DNA of 64,000 nucleotides, from positions 48,821,996 to 48,885,995 of the forward strand of contig JALIGW010000003.1 in NCBI GenBank assembly GCA_023053685.1, written 5' to 3'. Below, in pieces: positions 13,201 through 27,300 of the stretch. The notes beneath the pieces were generated by a model. It was given only the letters and a program-made list of their open reading frames with translations. It searched no databases and was not told where the DNA came from. The stretch comes from Diadophis punctatus similis. Its lineage: Eukaryota; Chordata; Lepidosauria; Squamata; Dipsadidae. The number at the start of each line of letters is the position of its first letter. Positions within the stretch are counted from its first letter, which is position 1. The position numbers were made by a program, and so were the translations under genes.

Positions 13201-16200
13201 AATTGTGGCTTTTTTGGCAGCTGCAGCACACTGCTGGTTCATATTTAAGTGATTGTCCACTAGGACTCCAAGATCCCTCTCATTGTTACCACTATTGAGC
13301 AAGATACCACATATACTGTACCTGTGCATTTTGTTTTTCTTGCCTAAATGTAGGACCTTACATTTTTCACCATTGAATTGCATTTTGTTGGATAGCGCCC
13401 AATGTGCAAGTCTGTCAGGATCCTTCTGTATCTTAAGCCTATTGTCAATCTATTGACACCTATCTTCCGGAGTGCTGGCTATTCTTGCTAGCTTGGTGTC
13501 GTCTGCCAATTTGATGAGTTCCCTATCTATCCCCTCATCCAAATCATTGATGGATATGTTGAAGAGTACTGGGCCTAAAACAGAGCCCTGGGGTACCCCA
13601 TTGCATACCTCCCTCCATGTAGATGCAGTTCCATTGAGGACTACACGTTGAGTGTGGTTGGTCAGCCAGTTACAGATCCATCTGGTGGTGATGCTGTCTA
13701 ACCCACATTTTTTCTATTTTATCAAGTAGTATGTTATGGTCTACTTTGTCAAATGCCTTATTGAAGTCCAAGTAAATTAAATCAACAGCATTCCTTTGGT
13801 CCACTAGTTTTGTCACTTTGTCAAAGAATGCAATAAGATTAGTCCAGCATGATCTGTTTTTGACAAACCCATGTTGGCTTTTGGATATTACTTTGTTTGC
13901 TTCTAGGTGTTCGCTGATTCGTTGCTTGATTATCTTTTTCAAAATCTTCCCTAGTATTGAGGTCAGGCCAGGGGTGAAATCCTCCCGGTTCGCTCTTACC
14001 TGTCGGTCGCCGCAGAGCCAAAGAAGCTGGTGGCGTTTGCGGTGCGTGGCTTCCCCCGCCCGCCTGGACGCCGCCATTGGCGTTCTTTTGCCCTCTGCGC
14101 ATGCGCAAAGCGCTCTGCATGCGCAGAGGGCAAAAGAACGCCAATGGCAGCGTCCAGGTGGGTGGGGAAAGCAGCGGGGGAAGCGCCGCGAACGCCACCA
14201 GCTTCTTCGGCTTTGCGACGACCGACAGATAAGAGCGAACCGGGAGGATTTCACCCCTGGGTCAGGCTGATAGGTCGATAGTTTCTTGGATCTATTTTTT
14301 TCCTTTTTTGAAGATGGGAACTATACCAGCTCTTTTCCAGTCCTCTGGCAGTTCCCTGGTGCTCCAGAATCTTTGAAAGATATAGTTCAGTGGTTCTGAG
14401 ATCTCATCTGCCAGTTCCTTCAGAACCTTGGGGTGTGATCCATCTGGACCTGGTTATTTGAACTCGTCCAGGGTAGACAAGTGCTCACTTACCATTTTCT
14501 TCCCTATTTTAACTAGTGTTCCTAATCTGTTTTTTGTGGTGCTGTTTTTGATAGGTTGGACTGTTTTTTCCCTTTGTGGACTGTTTGGACTGTTTTTTCC
14601 CTTTGTGCAAAAAACGAGTTAAGTAGTTCTGCTTTCTCCCTGTTACTTGTCACCTTCTTGCCACTTTCTCCCAGCAATGGACCAATTGTTTCCTTGACTT
14701 TTTTCTTGTTTTTAACATGTTGGAAGAAGCTTTTTTTGTTATTTCTTTACTTTTGTCGCAAGCCTTTGTTCGTTGTGAGCCTTAGCTTTCCTCACTTCAT
14801 CTTTGCAGGCTTGAGCTATATTAAGAGTTTGTGTATTGTTCAGTATTGTTTGTTAATGTTGTGACTAGATCAGAAATTTTACACTCAAGTGATGTTATTG
14901 TTTTAAAATATTCCGTTGTCAGTTCTTTGAAGAATTGTTTAGATTCTTCTGCCATTTCTTTAAATATTGCCTTGCTGGTTTCTATCTCTCCTTTCACTAC
15001 TTTTGCTTAGATGCCATTCATATACCTTTAGCATCCTCAGATAATTAAAGTGTAGCTTTAAGTTTAATTTTCACATAATTCTTACGTTTTTTCCTAATAA
15101 CTGTCTTGATCTGCCTTTCCTCCAGTTTAGTATATTAAACATTCCTGTTCTGATGTTTGCTAGTTTATTTTTGTTCTGCTTACCAAATAAAAAAAAGATA
15201 TTTTAAGTTTCCTTCACTACTTAGTGATATTTTCATCCTGAAAATTATATTTTTATCTCTTTAAAAACTTTCTTCGTGGCCTTTATAATTCTTGTTTCAA
15301 CTCCTACTCAGGAATTTAAAAGCTATGGCGCTATATATTAGATTCAGTAGACCCTGTATTCTAGGGTTATGTTCTAAGCAGTTTAAGCAAAAAATATCCA
15401 TGCAAACTTGATCAAATACCACTCCTCAGAAAGAATATCACTAAATTATTTAAAGGTGACACATTATTCTTAGTTGGTTTGTTACCTTTTTTAGATCTCA
15501 CATTCTTTCTTGGCGATTTCTTCTCTTCTATTCTTTTCTAAATATTTTCTAAGACCTATGATTTCCAATTTTCTTTCCTATATCCTATCCTATGGTAACC
15601 ACAACTGGTGATCCTGTGAATGGCACACATAGACCTAATTCCTATGCATATATATTTTTAAATAAAAAGAAATACAAACTTTGTTCTGCATTAGGAGAAT
15701 TTCTGTTGGTTGGGTAAGATCTCACTGTGCTTGGTATGTTTTGTCCAACCATTTCCCTACATCTTCCCACTTCATTTATTTATACATAGCCCCTTCTGCC
15801 CCACCCCAAGAGGTCACATGTGTAAGCATCAGCTCTACTACCATCCGGGTAAGTTGGGTACCACCACCGGCTCAGAGCCGCAATGGAGTCATCACGCAAT
15901 ATTCCATCGCATACCAGGCAGTGGAAGGAGAGGACAACACCAAGCATGTGGTTGAGGGCATTGGACATGAGCACTCCAGCTGGGAGATCAGCAACTTGGA
16001 GAAATGGACAGAGTACAAAATGTGGGTGAGGGCTCACACAGATGTTGGTCCTGGACCCGAGAGCATCCCTGTCTCTGTTCGCACTGATGAAGACGGTAGG
16101 TTTTGACACATGGTCAAAGGTAACAGGGACTCTGTTGATTATTACAAGTTTGTTTCTTAGGGACGCACTGTGGATCTTACTCTACAATATATAAACAACA

Positions 16201-19200
16201 ATGTGCTCAATTTTTTAAAAAATAGGGCAGCTCCTTTATAATCATATTCAGTTAGAATGTGAGTCACAGTCAATCAATAAGTAATAAGAGTCTTATCCAT
16301 GTAAGGTTCATAGATAAGCCTAAGACATAGGCTGCTGCCTATATAGATCTGCTTCTTAACTCTCTATCAGGGACACATTGAAGCAAAACATTGTATTGCA
16401 TTAGGTAGACAAGTCTGTTAGGTCTCAACTTAAGTTTCCTGTCTGGAGATTGACAGTACTCAGAGTGACTGGCACTTGTTATGTTACATTCTGGCCTCAA
16501 AACACTGGAGAGGCCATAAGTAAACCTAGGAGGAAGAGAGCCACTCTTAAACTGAGAGCAGGCATTCTTTGGTTTTACTGCCTCTGCTGTATTACTCCTA
16601 GCATTGCTGAAATTCTAGGAAGTGATGCATAGCTATGTTCAGGGACTGTTTTCCAGGAAAAGAAACACGCCTGCGGGTTCTGCTGCTTGATTTGTTTGCT
16701 TTAGTTCTCATTTAGCAAAGCCTTAGCTAGAGGGAAGCTACTACTCTAGAAATGTCTTAGCAAACTTGAAACATTAGTCTGAGGGCTGCATAGTTGGGTC
16801 TCCCAGGTAGGCTTTGTCAGGCGTGATTTTGAAAGCTTCCAATAATACTGAAGTTTCATAAATAGCAGGTAAGGTGGATGAAATCCTTTTTTGTATCTTG
16901 CAATGTATTTGTTAGTTAATACACTCTTTTTATAATTGGAGTGACATGTACTAACCCAACATAAGTCAATCCCTGGGTAGTTTCCATTAGCATAAGGCTC
17001 TGTAGGTAAGATTCATGGTAGCTGGGCCCTGCAGAGCTGTCACAAGCAATATTCAAGGCATAACCGATTCTAATAAGAAAAGGGATCAATTTGTTAAGAC
17101 ACTGTTACATTTACTTTCCACTTGCTTTTTGGAAAGCCTGAAGAACATACATCATTCCCCATTCTGTCCTCCTTTCCTTTGCTAAATCATTATTTCCCTT
17201 GATGCTCCTCTTCAAGTAACTACCGTATTTTTCAGAGTATAAGACGCACCTTTTTACCCTCAAGAAGAGGGTGAAAATTTGAGTGCGTCCTATACACCGA
17301 ATGTAGCCCCACCCAGCCACCCCACCCTTTGGCCTCTACCTCCCAACAATTTACCTCTTTGCAGCAAACAGCAGCAGAGCCTGATTTGCACAAGAAACTA
17401 ATTAGCAGCCTCCCGACTTACACCTGACTGAGGCTTGCAAGCCACGTGGTAAAATGAAACTAACTACGGTGGCTGTAATGAGACAAATTGCTGGGAGATA
17501 AACTGCTGGCAATGTTAGACTGCTGAAATTGAAAGGAGGTAATCTGTAGCTGCTGTGGCTTAGCGGTAGAGCTCTTGCCTCACAATCAGGAGGTTGTGAG
17601 TTCTATCCTAGGTAGAGGCAGATTCTGTTAATATGTTATTTTGTTAAATGTTTGTAGAGTGTTCAAATTATTAGATTTATTTTTTAAAGACTGCTTTATT
17701 ATTATTCTAGACAAGTTAACAAAATGAAGAAGCTTTTTAGAATAAATGCTTGCTCTGAAGAGACACAGTGCTATTGTATCTTCTTTTAAATAGCAGAAAA
17801 TACTTCCAGAAAGCCACATCAATTTTAAAGATCTGTAAAAGTATAATCTGAAATGTCCTGTTTTAGTATTAAGTATTAGTATTAAAATAAGGCAGCTGAG
17901 TTAAACCCTGACTTAGTCATGTTTGGAGTAGATCTATTTAAATAATTGGGAGGAGTTAGTGTGATTACATTTAAGAAAACTTTCTGGGATTAATATACTG
18001 CCATAATGTACATTTCTCCAATTCTTTGCTATTTCTATGGGTCAGGCACACATGCACAGAAATACACAGCAAACAGTGTATATCATCTGTAGTGTTTGCT
18101 GTTTGGCAAATTGCTGGGAGGCAGAGGCCTAACCTTGTTTTCATCCCCCAAAACTAAGGTGCGTCTTATACTCCGAAAAATACGGTATTTACAATTAGGA
18201 GTGAGCTCTATGGAAAATAATGTGTTGCCTAAAGCTGAGCAACTGTCAGCCAACCATATCTTTTTTCTGGAACCATTCTTGCAGATTTCACCCACTTCCC
18301 AGTCTCCAATTAACCTCTTCTTGTACTGACAATTGAGGCACTGTGTGCTTTTGGATGCCCTGGATTGCTTTTGCAAAAGTTGAATGCTGTTTTGGCTTTC
18401 CAAGCAAAGGCTGAATAGCAGTATGGCAAGGGGGACTCCAAAATGAATACATTGCCCCATTCATATGCAGAAGGAGAAGCTTCTTTGAGAGAGCATTCCT
18501 CCATCCCTTCCCTCTGTCCTCTTTTTTTAATTTGCATTGATATTTTTGTCTCTCGGTGTAAGAACCCAGAATAATAAGAATGCAATTTTGCCAAATAGTA
18601 AATAGGTTGCACACTGCCCTATGAGAAAGTACCTCCTTGTAAGAAAATTGAAATTTTTCAGGCAACTGCCATTTTTCACTTTTTATTAAAAAGCACTCTG
18701 TAACCTGGAAGCATAAGCAAGCATCTCAATCTTCAGAACAGCCTTTTGCTGTAGCAGTGGAGCAACTGACCGTAAGCCATTGTTCTAAATGCTTCTTTCC
18801 TCTTTAATAAATCTGCTTCTGTTCTCTGCTCACTCTTTAATGCAAAGAGAGGGTGGGGAGGGGAATCCTTAGTTTTCTGAGGAAAGCTTTGCATCTTCTT
18901 ATAATAACAGGATATCTTAGACCATTGAAGATGCTGTACATGTATGCCATACACTGTTAATCTTTGAAATCTGACATGTCTATATATACCAGGGGCGGGT
19001 TCCTCTTACCTGGCTACTGGTGCGCTGCGCGTGCATCATCACATTTCAGGCGCACGCTCGCTACATGCACGCGTCTCCTTGCGTGATTTTGCTTCCGTGC
19101 ATGCGCAGGAAGCAAAAAAATTACCAAAATCTCACGAGGGGACTCGCGTGCGCGATTTCGGCAATTTTTTGCTTCTGCGCAAAAGCAAAAAATCACCGAA

Positions 19201-21284
19201 ATCTCGCACGCGAGCGGCCCCTCGCAAGATTTTGCTTCCGCGCATGCGCAGGAAGCAAAAAAAAGGCCAAAAATTTGGAAAAAAAGATGGTGCCGCGCGG
19301 CAGACCGGCAAAGACGGCATCGGAATCATCGCGTGAAAATTGCGCAATCAGCGGGACCCTACCGGAATGGCGCACTGGACCGCACCGGTAGGAACCCACC
19401 ACTGATATATACAGACATGCATGTACAGAAATACTTGCTCCTGAGAAAACTGTTTGAAGAGTGGGCATTAGAGAAAGCAATCGCAATTAAGGTACTAGTG
19501 TTAGATGCAACATGATTATTTCTCTCTAACTAACTTTTCCTATGTACATTGCAGTGCCCAGTGCTCCCCCACGGAAAATGGAGGTAGAGTCAGTGAACTC
19601 AACAGCAATTCGTGTTTCCTGGAAATCACCTATCTCCAACAAACAGCATGGCCAAATTCGAGGTTACCAAGTCACCTATGTAAAAATGGAGAACAATGAA
19701 CCAGTTGGACCACATGTCATCAAAGATGTCATGGTAGCGGAATCCCAGGTATAGCCCGCTGTTGATGAATATGCATACTTTGCAGAATTACCTGCATGTC
19801 AGTTATTATTATTATTATTTTGGTTCATAGGGCTGGTTAAAATTCTAACACAGATGGGAAATCTATGATCCCAAATGGTGTTGAACTGATCCCCTTTGAA
19901 TTAATCCACAGAGTCATTGTTCATGGATAATGGAAGCTACAGTCCAATTACATCTAGAGGGCCACAGGTTCATTATGTTTACTTTAAATAAATAAATTTA
20001 GAATTTAAGGCCAACTGCACAGTACGTGGTATAGAACACCATGTAACTAGAGATTGCAAGTATAAACTCATATAATGAAATTCAAGTAATGATTGAAAGG
20101 AGAGGATTAATCTAAAGAAATCAATTTGTTGGAATAGGTTTAAGGAAAATACAACTAAATGGGCTTTTTGAATAACACATCCAAAAGGTTAAGTGTTATT
20201 AAATGTTGCTAATTTTGCTAAAAATGGATTAAATGAGTTTCAGAATTGCCTTCTAACGTTAATTAAGCCATCCTAAATGGAAAGTCTGGGATTCTTCAGT
20301 AGTATGCTGGAAATAAATTTATGCTTTATTGATGGTTCTGTATTTTACTACAAGTGTTAATAAGGTTTTGTTATATTTGATTGACATGACTTGTCAAATC
20401 AAAGAACTTTCTGAAATGAAAGCAGTAAGGAAAGGGTTGACTAGAATAAAATAGTTTTTGAGAAATCTAAGGTCCTTCTTAATGTAATCCAGGGAGCAAG
20501 ATAATATAAGCATTGCCTATCATCTCTTTGGAGCTCAGTATCTTGTCAGGAGTTGCTTAGTGTAAGTAGTATACTCATAATGTCACTGAAATAAAGAAGA
20601 AACTAAGTCTTAGTTTTGAACTATTTGTTGTAGTTTTTCTACTTACTAAGACAGAATACCTTTTGGATTCAGGAGGGATGGCAGGGGGGAGAGGATTCAT
20701 GCTGGGGGGAAAATCTGTAGTTCCTGAGGTTTCTACAGTTGCAAGCTTGGGGTGATCAATTGTGAACTAGATTTTTTAATGGCACCCAGTAGAATTACAA
20801 GACAAGTGCACAGACTAATTGATTTGCTTCCTAAGTATAGTTGAATTATTTATCTCTCTCTCAACAGGGAGCAAAGCACAGCAAACAATAAGAAAATAAA
20901 ATAAATCACGCACACCTTTCATACACTAGAAAATAAAGCCCAGCCTAAGAATGAAGGAGAAATAAAATAAGAACCTATTAGCACAGGAATATATTTCTTG
21001 GATTAGATCATCAGAATTTCTATGAATCTTTTCAAAATTTTCATATTTGGGAAGATACACAGTGATTTTGAGAAAGTTGTCTCTTTAGATGGTAAAATTC
21101 ATCAGTTTGCTATCTTTCTTTAGGGCTAAAGATTTGCTCTTTAATAAGCTATATGGTTAATCTCCTATAGATGAAATAATTTAATTAAACCCATTGAACC
21201 ACCACATTTTGTATAAGAAAGTAAAAGAGTCTATGCAGAAGGAGTCACAGTAGAACAGATATCTTTAACTTTGATGTAAAACAC

Positions 21285-21355
<71 letters not shown>

Positions 21356-24300
21356 ATGTATGTATGTATGCATGCATGCATGCATGCATGCATGTATGTA
21401 TGTATGAAATCCATTCATCACGAAATATCCAGAACCGTAAAACCTACAAACCTGAAATTCGGCACGTATGTTCCTCTTGGCTTCTAGGTGCTCGCTAAGG
21501 AAGGATTTTTTGAAATGACCATCAGATCATTAGTAATTCTTAACAGTAATTAACACGCTCTGATGCTAAGGAGTTAGACATTCTACTCCCCCTCCCCAGC
21601 TGAAAAAATTCTGTTCCAACTGCCAGTGGGTGTGGCCAGTGCATGACTCATCCGGCCTGCAGGCTGGGAGTTTAGACATTCTACTCTCCCTCCCCACCTG
21701 AAAGGGAGAGAAGGGGATAAGATAGGAGAGGCTTCTGTGGGGCAAGCCTGAGAGAGAGAAGGGAAGATGAGAGGAGAGACATCTGTGGGGCAAGCCTGAG
21801 GGAGAGAAGGGGAGAGGAGAGAATACTCATTAATGTTCAAGCTTTAACTGTCAATTTATCAAGCCCGATCACATAGTTTCATAGCTGTATATATACCTAT
21901 CCTTCAACAAATGGAGATGCAGTATAATAGTCTAAGACCATGCCTTGCAAAGCTTTCTATTTGTCTTATTTGCCAGATGAGATTTGTATTAATTCTCTGC
22001 TAGAAAGAGGCTTCATTCTTACTGTTTGCACATATTTGTTGGGATATTTTTCAATTGGTCTCGAGTCATTGTTTCTTGTAGAAACATAAGCGCTAAACTG
22101 GGGATACATTTAAACAGCAAGGGATTCCTAGCAAATTAATAAGTCAACTACGTGTGCAGGCTAATTCTGGATCTCATCCAAGGAATCAGTCAGTGTGATT
22201 GGGAATTACAATAATCTGTCCTTCCTGGAGGCACTTGCCATTTTTTTTTATATGGGTGGGTGTTCTTGGATGATAAACAGACAGATGGAAAAGCTGCAAG
22301 CAGAGTCAGGTGAAAGGCTTGAAGGCTAAAGGTGTAGCAATGTATCATGTACTTGATCCAGCTGCCTGAGAACAGTCATAAAGCCAGAAAACCATTCAGA
22401 TAATACCACCCTCTACAATTTTGAGAACTTTATCATCAAAAATGCAGTCAGCTTTCATATTGACCATTCAGATAATATTGCCTTCTAAAATTTTAAGAAG
22501 ATTATCAGAAATGCACTGAGCTTTTCGCATTCTGTTGATAAATAATTCTGTTCTGTCTTTTAGTTCCTCTTTTCCCTTCATCTCCCTATTACACATTGGT
22601 AAAGATTATTTAGAGGAACATTTTGTCATATATAAAATACTGTTCTTCATTCTGTATTTAAAACTAATAGAAGTGAAATTTAAAATGTGCTACATATTCC
22701 TTCTTTCATTCGAATTTAGTAACTGATTGCTCCGTAAGAGAACTTTATACTTAAGTAAATTTCTGTGCTGTGTCTCTGCCTCCAGCTGAAAAGTAGCTAG
22801 CAGGACCACGTCAATCATTGTGTCCTATGTGGACAGACAAGCATGACTTTATCTCAAGAATTTGCCTGTATGTATTACTTTAGCAGAGTTCAGGAGACAT
22901 ACTCTCCACTGTATAGTTTACCACATAAACATATTCTGCTTTTTTAAGTATAAAGCTGAAACAGCCCTTTTCTAATACAATAATTAAAGGTACTAATCTG
23001 ACAGTAACTTTGGATTCCCAGTATCAGAGAAATCACACCGCTGTGTTCCATCCTGTATATACGCATTTAAATTCTACTCTGGGCTCTGTGTGCAAATATA
23101 TTTTGTGATTTTCAGTCATATTTGGATATTTTGATTTGTATTCAAGATTCCAAGACACATAATATTTTGATACTTGATCCTTGACCATACTATATTCATT
23201 TTAATTGTCAAGTTAGACAAGCATTTTACTTAGGATAAAATAAGAACAGTAGGCAACGTGATGCATCTTCCTGATTCTGAATATGACTTCCACAACTCTT
23301 GCGATTAATCAGATTGACTGAAATTTATGAGAATTGTCCAAAAAATCTGGAGGATATTTAATTGTCTACCTTGTGTCTACTGATTGACAACTTATAAGGT
23401 AAACTCAGAAATAAGACTTTAAAATAGCTGTTGCTCTCTTGAGAAGTGGGTCCTGGGTAGCAACTATTCTTCTGGAAAGAGAATTATTTGACTATTCAGT
23501 TTGGCTTCGTTAACAAGATCCACGTGAGATTCACTGCTCTTAAAAAAGAATTTTATTTTATTTACTAAGTAGATTTATGTGGCTGCCCAACTCACACACG
23601 GTAATTCTTTAATCAGACAGCTAAAGTAAAGAATGTGCATTCAGCAGTGGTGTGTGTAGTGCTAGGGCAGGCCTTCTTTGCAACAGTTTGTAAACCGGGC
23701 AGAAAATAAATCTCAGACTAGTCCTGGTCAAACTAATCTATTTGGTGCTCTTACTAGAACTGTAGATTTGGTGATATCAACTGCCAACATTAGCTCTGCT
23801 TGCATTGGTTACCTCTCTCAAAGCAGTAACAGCGGCTGATTTTTTTTTATCAAGGCCTATGGTTCCCTCAAAGCCATTTATCTTACTCAGTGACACTAAA
23901 TACTTAAGAAGCAATTGGGCTGTTTTAGCAGAGAACTGTTTTATCTGGTAGGTAGCAGTTTTATAAATTCAAACATTTAGCTGTAGCTGATTTCATGACA
24001 GAGATGCTCCTAAAACAGAGGTTCCTCTGATGAAAGATTATAGAATGTTGAAGTTGACAGTGTAACCATTTAAAAAAATGAAACTTAAAATTGATTATGC
24101 ATCACCATTTTTCTGGCTCATTTTACATATTTCTACCCTTTTCTTTTAAGAAATACAGTAATTGTATAATTGTGAGGCGGTTCTGAATGTTTTACTCACC
24201 GATATATATTGTCTTTAACAGTGCTGATGTGTATGTCGCATTTTAATATATTTATTCCATAATGTTCTTTGGGGGAGGATTGTTATTGTTAGCAATGTCG

Positions 24301-27300
24301 TTATTCTAAAACCCACTTTTTGGAAATAATCCAAAGCATGTAATAAACTAAAGAATATCTATCTATAAGTAAAAATAATCGTCATTATATAATACAGCAG
24401 CTAAAAAACAGCAGTCCTTACCTCTTTGATTTAGGAATGGAAATGAATAAAGATGAATACATTTTGCTAGGAAGGAAGAAACAGGATAAGAAGTTTGCAT
24501 GTAAACCAGGATGAAATTCAGCAGGTTCTGACAGATTCTGGAGAACCAGTAGCAGAAATTTTGAGTAGTTCGGAGAACAAGCAAATACCACCTCTGGCTG
24601 GCCCCAGAGTGGGGTGAGAATGGAGATTTTGCAATATCCTTCCCCCTGGAGTGCGGTGGGAATGGAGATTTTGCAGTATGCTTTCCCTGAAATTTTGAAT
24701 TTCACCCCTGATGTAGACATGGATTTAATATACATGTGGGCAGGCTCAATCATGAGGACCTGTCCACTTCCTCAGCCCCAACAGGATCAGACACGCCCCC
24801 CCCCCAGATAACAAAGCAAAACTGTACCCCAGTTACCTCCATAGGAATTGCCCCCAGGTTGGCGTCTTAAATGGAGCAGATCTGAGGGATTTTGTCAGAT
24901 AGATGCCCAGAATATTCCTCCAACCTCTCTTGCTTAGCTTTGTGATGGGAATTAAGACAGTTGAAAGCAAGTTATATATCAGGTTCTAATGCGTTTTATA
25001 TTTTTAGAGATACGTTTGTGAAGAACTGTATATATTATTGGGATCTTGCTAATGCCAAACCTCACGTATGAATGTGTTAATCCGCATCACCATTCCCTTA
25101 TTCTATCTCCATTTTCTTTCCTCCTTCTCGTCAGTTGAGGCTTAAGGACTCTGCTGACCACGTAAGTACCATTTATTAGTGTGTTTGCTTGGATCAAAAG
25201 GTTCTGAGGATCATCTTGTGAAATCTTTAAATCTTTGTGCATAGTGCTGTCAAAACATCCCCGTCAATTCTCAGATATTTTGAGGAGTTACTCCGGACCT
25301 AAATCCAGCTACAAATCCTGAACAAATTGGCATTTAGATTGCAAATAATGCAGAAAATCAATTGACATTTCTCTCATCTTTATTTCCTGCTTGTTGCAAT
25401 GCAATTTAAGACAGATGAAGGGAGAGCAGCCCCTCTTTACTGTCCTTGCCCAACTGGTTACATGGCAAAATCAGTTCTATATAATCTTTAAACTTCATTG
25501 TTCCCAATCATGAAATATACTTTGCTCTCTCAACTACGACCTTTGGTAGAAATACGGGCTACAATACAAAAACAATCACATTCAAACAGTCAAATTCAAT
25601 TTTTGGGAAGTAATTTTGAAATATAAATTTGAAGGAAGAAGTTTGAACATTGCTTTTGGGGACAGGGGAACTAAGAGAGAAGGAGAATGCTTAAACTAGC
25701 TGGTGTGACTTCCATTCCTTCTTAAACAGAAGGGCTATGTCAGATGGGGTTTGCAGTGACAGCCCTATGCCTACAATCATTGGAATGGTACCTTTCTTTT
25801 CTCTGAGTCCATGATTTTTTTTCTTTCTTTCCTCCCTCTTCCTACTTTATTTTCTCCAATAGCATGTAAGAGTATCTCTTTTGTGTGCACTGTGGTATTC
25901 ACTATTTCTTTGGGCGATGTTTATAGCCTGTAGTTTCCCTTTCCATGTTATTTTAATTGACATGATTAATGTGTGTTGATTGATTCAGGTCACTCATGCA
26001 AATTTCCAGGGAAAGGGGACTCTTTTCCTATTCTAATTCCTGTGTCATTCTGATTGGTGTCTCTTAATTTGGGTTTCCAAATGAAAACAATGAAGAAATG
26101 CTAACAATTTTGAGAAATCAAGAAAGTGTCCTGCTCTATCCGTTATTGTACAGATTTGGTGAAATTCTGTGCCTGGATATTCAATTGTACAGAGTCCTCA
26201 TGTACAGAGTTAATATTTTTAGATTCTGCTTGAAAACCTTTTGACCCCTTTTAACAGGTTGCTCCCAATAGAATTCTGTGACAGAATCTCACTTTGGCCA
26301 CAGAATAAATAAATATGTCAGAATGTTTTTGCATAGCATACTAAATCATACAACTTGTTGATTTGCAAATGAACTCTATTTCACACAGGTGCAACTAATA
26401 GGGTATCTGGGGTTTGGTTAGCCTGCTATATGAACACAGGACTCTGGCTTTCTCCATGCGGGGGGAGGGGGAAGGAAAATTTTCTCTGGTTTTTAAATGC
26501 CCTCATTCGTGGGATGAATTAAATAAGAGTCTTGCATTCACACATCAACTGGCTTTGATTAATCAAGCTGCAGACTGCTCATTAACTCATGTATTCAAGG
26601 CCAAAACAAGGCTTCTGTTTAAAAAAACACATGAATTACCTCAGAAATAGTTTTCCCTAGCCACAGTCTACAAAGCCAATTCCACCCACTCAAATGTGAT
26701 TAGACACTTCTTTAAAATTGTGAGTACATCAATGAGAAAGGAAAACTAGCATCCCATGCCTTTCTTTTCTATGAAGTTTGCATCTTCCTTTGGTTGTTGT
26801 CACAACCTATTTTCTCCATTTATGGGATGGGTATTTTATTGAACACCTGGGCATATAACTGCAAATGATTTAACTTGGCAGCCTCACCCATATCTTATTG
26901 CCCATCCCAATGCTTTCTTTTTTTGGTAAGCTTGGTATGTGTTGCAGACTTCTGTAGGAAAACTTTCTTGCCGATTAGAACTACTGCTCTTTTTGTAATC
27001 ACAGTCATATTAGTTTCCTGCCCTGCCCTGGGGTTTGATGGTGGAGTTCTTTGTTTTTTGTTTTTGCCATGTATCCAAGCGATACATTGCAACACAGAAA
27101 TTGTTCCTATCACTACATGCATATAACATAGCATGACCTGTTGATTTGAGGAACCTTTCTGTTAAATTTTGACTCCATTTCTAAAAATAAAACTTGTTTC
27201 CCATAAGTGGTTCATAGCAATTAAAATTCAATAAACAGTGATGCTGGAAAGCATTTTATATATAAATGAAAGTAAAAACTGAAAGAAAAGCTTTGAAAGT

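Larger units (their letters stand above)
12315..15010 (-). mobile_element. CR1 LINE (snake L3-like), interrupted, with (AATAG)n at its 3' end
   Basis: The minus-strand reading gives a decayed CR1. A reverse-transcriptase core at about 13670-13960 contains the A-motif region [17 protein letters not shown] downstream part at 13039-13383 contains [24 protein letters not shown] and [13 protein letters not shown]. The 3' end (low coordinates) carries the CR1-type tail and about 16 copies of a GAATA pentamer at 12315-12396. Two hAT elements, 12665-12901 and 13969-14259, are nested in it. The 5' limit near 15010 is approximate. Frameshifts and stops make it inactive. Confidence 0.8.
6641..15789 (+). 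other. PTPRF: PTPRF intron FN3-FN4 (9.1 kb)
   Basis: A long intron. From 6641 to about 12300 I see only AT-rich intronic sequence with small simple repeats and short non-conserved open frames. From 12315 to about 15010 lies a minus-strand CR1 LINE broken by two hAT MITEs. The rest, 15010-15789, has no recognisable feature before the acceptor at 15788-15789. Confidence 0.75.
16096..19554 (+). other. PTPRF: PTPRF intron FN4-FN5
   Basis: A 3.46-kb intron containing a TIR element (17223-18185) with a tRNA-like SINE piece inside, and a hAT MITE (18990-19404). 16096-17220 and 18188-18980 show no recognisable features. Confidence 0.8.
19749..25134 (+). other. PTPRF: PTPRF intron upstream of LASE-c (5.4 kb)
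   Basis: A mostly AT-rich intron. It contains a GATA and TATG/CATG microsatellite (21286-21406), a purine-rich tandem repeat (about 21715-21825), a diverged direct duplication (about 22395-22515) and a hAT MITE (24507-24710). I see no host exon other than those listed. Confidence 0.75.

Noticed and set aside
13670..14254. A 194-codon minus-strand frame as one gene
   Set aside because: It fuses a CR1 reverse transcriptase piece with the nested hAT element; it is a chimera created by insertion.
17553..17625. Functional tRNA gene
   Set aside because: A and B box-like parts are present but there is no acceptor stem or full cloverleaf, and it sits in a transposon.
21286..21406. CRISPR-like array
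   Set aside because: It is a simple tetranucleotide microsatellite with no spacers, in vertebrate DNA.
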